Assembly: GCA_900554375.1 (NCBI GenBank)
Contig: USHK01000119.1
Coordinates: 1-5,079, forward strand
From: an uncultured Sutterella sp.
Lineage (GTDB): Bacteria > Pseudomonadota > Gammaproteobacteria > Burkholderiales > Burkholderiaceae_F
DNA: 5,079 nucleotides
Direction: 5' to 3'
The notes beneath the pieces were generated by a model. That model searched no databases. It was not told the DNA's origin and saw only the letters and a program-made list of their open reading frames with translations. Below are positions 1-5,031 of this stretch, piece after piece. Made by a program: the position numbers and the translations under genes. The stretch's first letter is position 1. Each line of letters opens with the position of its first letter.

Positions 1-47
1 GAGATTCATGAGCGTCTCGTGGGCTCGGAGATGTGTATAAGAGACAG
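1..47 (+). other. Nextera/Tn5 read-2 adapter (library artefact)
   Basis: This is synthetic sequence. Bases 1-5 match the inner end of the Illumina P7 primer. Bases 6-13 (TCATGAGC) are an 8-base i7 index, the reverse complement of GCTCATGA, which I recall as Nextera index N714. Bases 14-28 are GTCTCGTGGGCTCGG. Bases 29-47 are the 19-base Tn5 mosaic end AGATGTGTATAAGAGACAG. The same 47 bases recur in reverse complement at the other end. It should be trimmed and not read as a terminal inverted repeat of a transposon. Genomic sequence begins at 48. Confidence 0.97.
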
Positions 48-105
48 TCTTTATTGATTTCTTTATAACTATTTGAATGTTAAAGGATTAATATGATCAT
101 AAAAT

Positions 106-128
106 AAGTTTGCAAAAATCACAAACTT
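106..128. repeat. Short perfect inverted repeat in AT-rich upstream region
   Basis: AAGTTTG (106-112) and CAAACTT (122-128) are exact reverse complements separated by nine bases. The arms lie about 16 bases apart centre to centre and sit just upstream of the candidate promoter at 150-178, where an activator could bind. The stem is too AT-rich and too short to argue for a terminator, and only a weak T-rich stretch follows. It could also be chance in AT-rich sequence. Confidence 0.3.
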
Positions 129-149
129 CTTTTCATTTCATCTGTTTTC

Positions 150-178
150 ATGACCGCCTTTGTTGGCAAAAATATAAA
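150..178 (+). promoter_or_regulatory. Candidate sigma-70-type promoter for the porin gene
   Basis: The -35-like hexamer ATGACC (150-155, 4 of 6 to consensus) and the -10-like hexamer TATAAA (173-178, 5 of 6) are separated by exactly 17 bases. Transcription would start near 185. The decamer TATAAAAAAC (173-182) recurs exactly in the other intergenic gap at 1576-1585. The match is good for spacing and only moderate for sequence, and the region is AT-rich, so this is a prediction. Confidence 0.35.
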
Positions 179-207
179 AAACGAAAGCAAACCCCAAGGC
201 TTTAAAA

Positions 208-330
208 ATGAAAACAAGATCCTCAAAAATCACGTTCTCCCGATTCCTATACGAAGTATGGGACGGAGAAGAAGCGCTGAATCAGAAATCCCTTTCCCTT
301 TCGAGGGCGATATTTATTGAATTCTCGTAG
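208..330 (+). CDS. Doubtful small ORF (40 aa) in the porin leader
   Basis: An ATG at 208 opens 40 codons ending in TAG at 328-330. An AAGG at 196-199 sits eight bases before the ATG, at ribosome-binding distance, and the ORF lies just downstream of the candidate promoter at 150-178. The predicted peptide starts MKTRSSKITF and is mixed basic/acidic, with no signal peptide, membrane segment or family that I recognise. It could be a leader peptide, a small protein, or a chance ORF. The chance explanation is at least as likely, because an ORF of this length is common by accident. It is listed so it can be tested for conservation. Confidence 0.2.
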   Translation: MKTRSSKITFSRFLYEVWDGEEALNQKSLSLSRAIFIEFS

Positions 331-338
331 AGAGCCGC

Positions 339-387
339 CGGAATTTTTCGCTCCCAAATTTTTCCCTAATCCGGACGAAAATTTCCG
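339..387. repeat. Imperfect inverted repeat (11 of 12) in the leader
   Basis: CGGAATTTTTCG (339-350) pairs with CGAAAATTTCCG (376-387) with a single mismatch and a 25-base loop. In RNA this would form a 12-base-pair stem with one internal mismatch inside the predicted porin leader, about 107 bases before the TTG start. It may be a leader structure or small-RNA target region. No known element is recognised, and chance is possible. Confidence 0.3.
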
Positions 388-481
388 CAGACATACCGAC
401 TTTGAGGCGGCAGAAACGGCTCATTCCTATTCTACGTTGCCGAAATCCTCAAAGCCAACTCCAAAACCTCAATTTCGATCT

Positions 482-486
482 AGGAG
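482..486 (+). promoter_or_regulatory. Ribosome binding site that fixes the TTG start of the porin
   Basis: AGGAG at 482-486 lies seven bases before the TTG at 494. No ATG in the porin frame gives a complete signal peptide. This site, together with the typical export signal that begins exactly at 494, argues for TTG 494 rather than the earlier in-frame TTG at 317. Confidence 0.8.
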
Positions 487-493
487 ACTCATC

Positions 494-1546
494 TTGAATA
501 AATCACTGCTTGCATTAGCGCTTGGCTTTGTCGGAGCAGGTACTGCATACGCTTCGTCCGTGACCCTTTACGGTATTATCGAAGAAGGTGTCCTCTATAC
601 AAAGGGCAAACACCAGGATGCGACTGTCCAGCTTAAAAGTGCACACGATCTCGGTTCTCGCTGGGGTATTAAGGGTGTGGAAGATCTTGGCAACGGCAAT
701 CAAGTCGGTTTCACGCTCGAAGCCGGTTTTTCTCCGGATAACGGTGCAACAGCCAATACTACCTATGGAGCAAATGCCTTTACCCGTGAATCTATACTTT
801 GGATTCAGAACGATAAACTCGGCCGCTTAGCTTTCGGTCGTGCTGCAACTTTAGGTTCCGGCTTGGGTTCCTATGACATGCAGACGGGCTACGCTTTCAT
901 GAACGGTTACGGCTTGATCGGTTGGGACAACTGCATGAATAACTTCCTGCGAGTTAACAATGCAGTGATCTACCGTTCTCCGACATGGGCCGGGTGGACA
1001 CTTGGCCTTATGTATTCCAACGGCGTTAAGGATGACACGGCCAAATGGAGCAAAAATCAGCACTATTACGGCGCCGGTCTGAAATACGCTCAAGGACCAT
1101 GGAAGAGTTCTTTGATTCTTGAAATGGAAACAAAGAATAAGGAGGCAGCTCCTCAAACTAAACCCAAATATACGATCAATTACGGTGTCGAATACAACAC
1201 CGGCTCCTGGACTCCGATGTTTACTTATCGCTGGGTTGATCAGGACGGTAACGTAAAAGGACATAAATTCGGTCTTTCCGCCATCATTCCATATGCCTCC
1301 GGTCGGTTTAAAGTGGCTGCTGCTTATCAGTTCGGCAGTGATGAAAGAATCACAGGCCGCTCCGACAAGATCACTCACTGGCAGGTTGGCGCTGCTTATG
1401 AATACTCGCTTTCCAAGAGAACGGTCATCAAGCCCTTCATCGGTTATGCCGGAAGCGGAAAGGGCTGGAAAGAACACGGCTACGTCAACGATGGAAATAT
1501 CTATAACGCTTGGCAAGCCTACATCGGCATGCACCATTTCTTCTAA
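494..1546 (+). CDS. Outer-membrane general porin (Burkholderiales-type, trimeric 16-strand family)
   Basis: This encodes a 350-residue precursor of a Gram-negative porin, a beta-barrel channel for passive entry of small hydrophilic solutes across the outer membrane. Starting from TTG 494, residues 1-20 form a Sec signal peptide (basic N-terminus NKS, hydrophobic core, cleavage after AYA20). The mature protein starts SSVTLYGIIEEG, the usual first strand of this family, followed by the Burkholderiales signature SRWGIKGVEDLGNGN (residues 55-69). Amphipathic strands alternate to the end, and the protein closes with HHFF, the terminal aromatic residue recognised by the BAM assembly machinery. Length fits the family. 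The frame stays open upstream to a TTG at 317, but that extension is proline- and charge-rich and would bury the signal peptide. A single cysteine (C147) lies in what should be the constriction-loop region. Substrate preference cannot be read from the sequence. The gene sits 55 bases before a molybdoenzyme operon on the same strand. Confidence 0.92.
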   Translation: MNKSLLALALGFVGAGTAYASSVTLYGIIEEGVLYTKGKHQDATVQLKSAHDLGSRWGIKGVEDLGNGNQVGFTLEAGFSPDNGATANTTYGANAFTRESILWIQNDKLGRLAFGRAATLGSGLGSYDMQTGYAFMNGYGLIGWDNCMNNFLRVNNAVIYRSPTWAGWTLGLMYSNGVKDDTAKWSKNQHYYGAGLKYAQGPWKSSLILEMETKNKEAAPQTKPKYTINYGVEYNTGSWTPMFTYRWVDQDGNVKGHKFGLSAIIPYASGRFKVAAAYQFGSDERITGRSDKITHWQVGAAYEYSLSKRTVIKPFIGYAGSGKGWKEHGYVNDGNIYNAWQAYIGMHHFF

Positions 1547-1552
1547 TTCCGC

Positions 1553-1581
1553 TGAACACGGTTCCTAATCGTTCCTATAAA
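1553..1581 (+). promoter_or_regulatory. Candidate promoter for the molybdoenzyme operon
   Basis: TGAACA (1553-1558, 4 of 6 to the -35 consensus) and TATAAA (1576-1581, 5 of 6 to the -10) are 17 bases apart. Transcription would start near 1588, leaving a very short leader before the ATG at 1602. The decamer TATAAAAAAC (1576-1585) is identical to the one upstream of the porin. The spacer carries GTTCCTA twice (1561-1567 and 1571-1577), ten bases apart. No terminator separates the porin from this operon, so read-through from the porin promoter is also possible. Confidence 0.3.
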
Positions 1582-1590
1582 AAACATCAC

Positions 1591-1594
1591 GGAG
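1591..1594 (+). promoter_or_regulatory. Ribosome binding site of the molybdoenzyme gene
   Basis: GGAG at 1591-1594 is seven bases before ATG 1602. It supports this start, which also places the twin-arginine motif at residues 7-13, where it belongs. Confidence 0.7.
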
Positions 1595-1601
1595 TTCATC
1601 C

Positions 1602-3848
1602 ATGGAATTCTCAAAATTATCAAGAAGAGGCTTTGCAAAGCTCACGGCAGCTTCTGCGGCAGCCATACCTCTTGCAAGCTTCGGATCCGGCCTGACTAAA
1701 GCGGCCGAACCGGCGCCCGCTGATAAGACTCAAGCAGTCAAGGACGATGTCAAAATCGTCAAAACAAACTGCAGAGCCTGCATTTTTAACTGCGGCGTCT
1801 TGGCCCATGTTCGCAACGGAAGAGTGGTAAAACTTGAAGGCAACCCTGAGTACCCGATGACTACGGGTTCCATGTGCGCCAAAGGTCTGTCCGGCATCAA
1901 CGCCCTCTATCATCCGAATCGCAATAAATATCCGATGATTCGTGTCGGAGAAAGAGGCGAAAACAAGTGGAAGCGTATTTCCTGGCAGGAAGCAATTGAC
2001 ATCATTGCCAAGAAGCTGATGGAAACACGTGCCAAATATGGCGCAGAAGCAGTTTTCTGCTCCACGGGCGGCGGCGGAAATCCGGCTTTCCGTTCCATTG
2101 CTCGTTTCTGCAATATTTTCGGTACGCCGAACTGGTATGAACCGGGCTGTGCTCAATGCTACCTGCCGCGGACTTTAGCCTACGGCATCATGTACGGCGG
2201 CCCGTCTACATCCATTGCCGATGAAAGCGCCTTGGAAATCTATGTTCCCAATACTCCGATGAAGGCTTTCGTCTGCTGGGGCACCGACCCCTCGTACAGC
2301 TGTCCGGCCGGCGGCGGAAAAGCTTTGGCAAAACTGCGTGCCCGCGGTGTTAAGTCCGTAGTTATTGATCCGCGTTTAACTCCGGACGCTGCACGTGCGG
2401 ATGTTTGGCTGCCTATCCGTCCCGGTACTGACGTCGCTTTGATGTTAGGTTGGATTAACTACATTCTGGCTCATAACCTTTATGACCATGACTTCGTCAT
2501 GAAGTGGACCAACCTTCCTTATTTAGTGAACACCAAAACAAAGATGTTTGTTCGTCCGAATGAACTCTTTGAAGGTGCCTCTCCGAAAGATTATGTCGTT
2601 TGGGATAAAAAGACCAATCAGCCTCAAATCTTGGAGTACCCCTGGAATGATGCACTCGATCCTCGGTTAGACGGTACGTTTAACTACAAAGGCCAGGAAT
2701 ACAAGACAGGCTTCACGCTCTTAAGGGAACAGGCAGCGCCGTTCACCATCGAGAAAGCAGCGGAAATTTGCTGGCTTGACCCGAAGAAAGTGGAAGAGGC
2801 GATTAAGATTTTTGCCGACGGTCCTGCCGGCATCTCTCTCGGCGTTGCCACCGACCAATTCCCGAATTCAGTGGAAGCGGCCATGGGCAGCGTGATCCTC
2901 AATTCTTTGATGGGCTACGTTGAAAAACCGGGCGCCATGATGCAGCGATTCCCTTCCGGCGGCACGGCTCCAGCCGGTTCACTGGCTCCGCGTGCCCAGC
3001 ACTGCCTGCCTTTCGAACAGCTCAAGAAACGCTTGGGCGGCATTGAATATAAAGGCCTTCTCCAATGGGATGCGGGTTCTCCGACAGCCATTCTGGATGC
3101 GATTCTTACGGAAAAGCCTTATCCGCTGAAAGTCTGGATCGAACGCTCCGGTAATAAATTCGGTGTCTTGGGCAACGCTTCTTCTTGGGAACCTGCCATG
3201 AAGAAATTGGACTTCATCGTTCATATGTACATGTACCCGACGTCTTTTTCGACATACGCCGATATGATCCTTCCGACCACGGAATGGCTCGAAACAAACA
3301 TGCTGATTGACTGCATGAACTATGTGTTTGCTCGTCAGGCTGTGGTTCACACTTATGAAACGGTGGACGAAACTTTGATTTGGTCCTGGATCCTGCGCCG
3401 CTGCGCTGAGCTCGGACACGAAGGCTGCCAAAAGGCTTGTGATCCTAAGTTTATGGGTGCGGAACTTCCGCTTTGGCAGACCATGGAAGAGCTTCTGGAC
3501 GCCAAACTCAAACGCCATAACGTGACATGGGAAGAGGTTAAGAACGGAAAGAACCCGATTCAGTACATGCCGTTTGAAAAATGGAATCAATACTATGTTT
3601 ACAAGGGCATTGATCTCAAGACCGGCAAACCGAGAGGCTTCCATACGCCATCCAAGAAGTTGGAGCTTTACGGAGAAGTATTCATCAATTTAGGCAGAAC
3701 CGGTGCTCCTTATGCCAAGCAGCCGCTTCCGGCAGCCTCCAAGGATTATTCGCCTCTGCCGTTCTACATGGAACCGCATGAATCTCCGAATCGTCCGATC
3801 GCCAAGAAGTACCCGCTTGTGATGACCAACGGCCGTCTCCCGATTTAG
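1602..3848 (+). CDS. Tat-exported molybdopterin oxidoreductase, catalytic subunit (DMSO-reductase superfamily), 5' part up to in-frame TAG
   Basis: This is the large catalytic subunit of a periplasmic, quinol-linked Mo-bisMGD enzyme, the equivalent of DmsA/PsrA/PhsA. As read, it is 748 residues; with the same-frame continuation at 3849-4304 it would be 900 codons, a normal size. A twin-arginine signal lies at residues 7-13 (SRRGFAK) with a hydrophobic stretch to about residue 35. A [4Fe-4S] site follows as C57-x2-C60-x3-C64-x27-C92, then K94. Cofactor-domain motifs include PGCAQCYLPR (181-190), where C186 is the likely Mo ligand by analogy with the Cys/Sec of formate dehydrogenases, then WGTDP (226-230), IDPR (255-258) and PIRPGTD (271-277). 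ADMILPTTEWLE (553-564) is another typical block. The terminal dinucleotide-binding domain has just begun (YPLVMTNGRLPI, 737-748) when TAG intervenes, so the 748-residue product should not hold its cofactor properly. The substrate is not identifiable. Sulfur-compound, arsenate and N-/S-oxide reductases, and the gut catechol dehydroxylase clade, are all possible relatives. Confidence 0.88.
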   Translation: MEFSKLSRRGFAKLTAASAAAIPLASFGSGLTKAAEPAPADKTQAVKDDVKIVKTNCRACIFNCGVLAHVRNGRVVKLEGNPEYPMTTGSMCAKGLSGINALYHPNRNKYPMIRVGERGENKWKRISWQEAIDIIAKKLMETRAKYGAEAVFCSTGGGGNPAFRSIARFCNIFGTPNWYEPGCAQCYLPRTLAYGIMYGGPSTSIADESALEIYVPNTPMKAFVCWGTDPSYSCPAGGGKALAKLRARGVKSVVIDPRLTPDAARADVWLPIRPGTDVALMLGWINYILAHNLYDHDFVMKWTNLPYLVNTKTKMFVRPNELFEGASPKDYVVWDKKTNQPQILEYPWNDALDPRLDGTFNYKGQEYKTGFTLLREQAAPFTIEKAAEICWLDPKKVEEAIKIFADGPAGISLGVATDQFPNSVEAAMGSVILNSLMGYVEKPGAMMQRFPSGGTAPAGSLAPRAQHCLPFEQLKKRLGGIEYKGLLQWDAGSPTAILDAILTEKPYPLKVWIERSGNKFGVLGNASSWEPAMKKLDFIVHMYMYPTSFSTYADMILPTTEWLETNMLIDCMNYVFARQAVVHTYETVDETLIWSWILRRCAELGHEGCQKACDPKFMGAELPLWQTMEELLDAKLKRHNVTWEEVKNGKNPIQYMPFEKWNQYYVYKGIDLKTGKPRGFHTPSKKLELYGEVFINLGRTGAPYAKQPLPAASKDYSPLPFYMEPHESPNRPIAKKYPLVMTNGRLPI
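3846..3848 (+). other. In-frame amber (TAG) codon inside the molybdoenzyme gene
   Basis: Codon 749 is TAG in the context ATT TAG CAC CAC. Reading continues in the same frame for 151 codons without another stop and gives HHGSLRN and REIYPLPEVWVNP, the normal next blocks of the molybdopterin dinucleotide-binding domain. There is thus no frameshift and no missing segment; one codon is simply a stop. Relatives usually have an aromatic or other ordinary residue here, before the two histidines. Single-base precursors of TAG include TAC/TAT (Tyr), CAG (Gln), TGG (Trp), AAG, GAG, TTG and TCG. Error, mutation and read-through cannot be told apart from this sequence. Confidence 0.95.
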
Positions 3849-4304
3849 CACCACGGCAGCCTACGAAACAACGCTTTCTCTCGCGAAATTTACCCGCTGC
3901 CTGAAGTTTGGGTTAATCCGTCTGATGCCAAGCAGTACGGTGTAAACCAGGGTGACTGGACCTGGATTGAAAACGATCGAGGCAAGATTCGCGCGATCTG
4001 CCGCGTCACGGAAGGGATACCAAAAGGCGTGGTGTACATGGAACGCTTCTGGAACCCGGAAACACTCAATACACCGACACGCGGCTGGAAGGAAATGAAC
4101 GTGAACGTTCTGACCAAGAACACACCCCCGTTCAACGATGTCGTCGGTACTTACACGCTGCGCGGTTTCCAGGTCGCTATCTCGAAAGCAGACAAGGGAC
4201 CGGACGGTGTTTGGCGCAAACCTGAAGATTTCTCGGTCTGGATGCCTAAGGATGCCGAACCGACTCAAGTTCCGACATATCCGAAGTATGGGAGTAACAA
4301 ATAA
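3849..4304 (+). pseudogene. C-terminal remainder of the molybdopterin oxidoreductase (same frame, after the TAG)
   Basis: This continues the gene that begins at 1602. These 151 codons, ending in TAA at 4302-4304, encode most of the C-terminal molybdopterin dinucleotide-binding domain. It runs from HHGSLRN at the start, through NPSDAKQYGVNQGDW (residues about 781-795 of the full frame) and VVYMERFWNPE, to GTYTLRGFQVAI and a short tail. Every part looks under normal coding constraint. It has no start with a good ribosome binding site of its own. The first possible internal starts (GTG 4029, ATG 4038) would drop much of the domain, so it is unlikely to be a separate gene. It is either untranslated remainder of a newly broken gene or the real C-terminus if the TAG is an error or is read through. 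Its TAA overlaps the ATG of the iron-sulfur subunit by one base, so loss of translation here could also lower expression of the next gene. Confidence 0.85.
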
Positions 4305-4897
4305 TGGCACAGAAAACATTAGTGATTGACCTCGACCGCTGCATCGGATGTCATGCCTGTGAGGTCGCCTGCAAAGTTGAAAACAACGTTCCGATGGGTG
4401 TGTATTACAACAAAGTTCTGACGATCGGCCCGGTCGGGAAGTATCCCGATATTTATCAATATTTCCTTCCGACCGTCTGCCAAAACTGCAAAGATGCCCC
4501 CTGCGTCAAGGTTTGCCCCACCGGTGCCTCTTATAAGACAGAGGACGGACAAGTCCTGGTGGACAAAGAAAAGTGCATTGGCTGCAAGATGTGTATCGCG
4601 GCTTGCCCGTACGGTGCCAGATCATTTAACCCGATTACGAAGGTCGTTGAAAAGTGCACTCTGTGCCGTCATTTGCAGGAGGTTGGCGACGTACCGGCTT
4701 GTGTAAAGGCCTGCTGCGCGGAAGCTCGCTTCTTCGGGGATATTGATGACCCGGAAAGCGATGTTGCCAAGGCTGTGGCTGCGGCTGGTCCCGAAAATGT
4801 TCACTCCATGCCGGACATGGGGAACAAGCCTACCGTTCGCTACATTCTTCATAAGAAGAACGGCACCTGGAACACCACACCTCCGAAAATGGGCTGA
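4304..4897 (+). CDS. Four-cluster [4Fe-4S] electron-transfer subunit (DmsB/PsrB/NrfC-like)
   Basis: This 197-residue iron-sulfur subunit would carry electrons between the membrane anchor and the Mo catalytic subunit. It has the classic sixteen cluster cysteines in four groups: C13-x2-C16-x2-C19-x3-C23; C59-x2-C62-x4-C67-x3-C71; C91-x2-C94-x2-C97-x3-C101; and C118-x2-C121-x11-C133-x3-C137. C138 is an extra cysteine. All ligands are present and nothing suggests decay. There is no signal peptide, as expected for a subunit exported by hitch-hiking with the Tat-bearing partner. Its ATG overlaps the preceding TAA (TAATG), and GGAG at 4291-4294 lies nine bases upstream inside the previous gene, a translational-coupling arrangement. 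Length is typical of the family. The role in the complex is well supported, but the exact reductase is unknown. Confidence 0.95.
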   Translation: MAQKTLVIDLDRCIGCHACEVACKVENNVPMGVYYNKVLTIGPVGKYPDIYQYFLPTVCQNCKDAPCVKVCPTGASYKTEDGQVLVDKEKCIGCKMCIAACPYGARSFNPITKVVEKCTLCRHLQEVGDVPACVKACCAEARFFGDIDDPESDVAKAVAAAGPENVHSMPDMGNKPTVRYILHKKNGTWNTTPPKMG

Positions 4898-4898
4898 G

Positions 4899-4903
4899 AG
4901 GAG
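4899..4903 (+). promoter_or_regulatory. Ribosome binding site of the membrane-anchor gene
   Basis: AGGAG at 4899-4903, directly after the TGA of the iron-sulfur gene and seven bases before ATG 4911, is followed by a second purine-rich block AGGG (4904-4907). This strong site supports the start of the truncated third gene. Confidence 0.7.
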
Positions 4904-4910
4904 AGGGCCC

Positions 4911-5031
4911 ATGAGCAAAGATTTCACTTTGATGATTTTTGTAGTTTTAGCGACTTTAAGCTCTGGGTTCCTCGGCTCCGCTGCGCTTGCCGCCGTGCGC
5001 GGCAGCGCACGGATCCCGCTCAAGGCAGTAG
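4911..5031 (+). CDS. DmsC-like membrane anchor subunit, 5' fragment
   Basis: Only the first 40 codons are genomic; the gene is cut at 5031 by the sequencing adapter, and the frame then runs open through adapter bases that must be ignored. The peptide starts MSKDFTLMIFVVLATLSSGF, with one hydrophobic helix from about residue 5 to 29, then a basic VRGSAR stretch. The pattern of a short polar start, a LMIF-type opening helix and a small-residue GFLGSAALAA run resembles the first transmembrane segment of DmsC-type quinol-binding anchors. Its place 13 bases after the iron-sulfur subunit makes it the expected third member of a catalytic / Fe-S / anchor operon. An NrfD/PsrC-type anchor is the main alternative, and 40 residues cannot exclude it. 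Confidence 0.7.
4993..5012. repeat. GC-rich perfect hairpin inside the anchor gene
   Basis: CCGTGCGC (4993-5000) and GCGCACGG (5005-5012) are exact reverse complements around a four-base loop, GGCA. This gives a strong 8-base-pair stem, fourteen of its sixteen arm bases being G or C. It covers codons 28-34 of the anchor gene (V-R-G-S-A-R), just after the first membrane helix. No T-tract follows, so it is not a standard terminator. It could slow ribosomes after the first helix or be a by-product of Arg/Ala/Gly codons. Confidence 0.5.

Larger units (their letters stand above)
48..493. other. Upstream/leader region of the porin gene, no convincing protein gene
   Basis: This is 446 bases with no clear gene. 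Bases 48-180 are strongly AT-rich, typical of an intergenic promoter region. Bases 181-493 are more mixed. It holds a candidate sigma-70-like promoter (150-178), a perfect 7-base inverted repeat (106-128), a doubtful 40-codon ORF (208-330), an 11-of-12 inverted repeat (339-387) and the ribosome binding site of the porin (482-486). If the candidate promoter is real, the porin mRNA has a leader of about 300 nt, long enough for post-transcriptional control. I see no tRNA, rRNA or riboswitch that I recognise. Confidence 0.6.

Noticed and set aside
163..168. TTGGCA as a -35 box of the porin promoter
   Set aside because: It is a good hexamer by itself, but no -10-like sequence lies 16-18 bases downstream.
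317..493. N-terminal extension of the porin from TTG 317
   Set aside because: It would put 59 proline-rich, charged residues before a perfect signal peptide; a good ribosome binding site exists only before 494.
851..1537. 228-residue reverse-strand ORF opposite the porin
   Set aside because: It is a shadow of the porin frame, with no family resemblance or ribosome binding site.
1554..1564. Terminator between porin and molybdoenzyme (GAAC-ACG-GTTC)
   Set aside because: The stem is only four base pairs and has no T-tract after it.
1620..2156. 178-residue reverse-strand ORF opposite the Tat signal and Fe-S region
   Set aside because: It lies entirely inside the molybdoenzyme gene and is a shadow.
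2979..3644. 221-residue reverse-strand ORF opposite the molybdoenzyme
   Set aside because: The forward frame carries clear family motifs; the reverse product resembles nothing I know.
3846..3848. Selenocysteine recoding at the in-frame stop
   Set aside because: Selenocysteine uses TGA, not TAG, and the position is in the C-terminal domain, not at the Mo-ligand site near residue 186.
3840..3860. Frameshift as the cause of the interruption
   Set aside because: The coding frame before and after the TAG is identical; no insertion or deletion is needed.
4029..4304. Separate small gene starting at GTG 4029
   Set aside because: It is the same frame as the molybdoenzyme and encodes only part of its C-terminal domain, without its own ribosome binding site.
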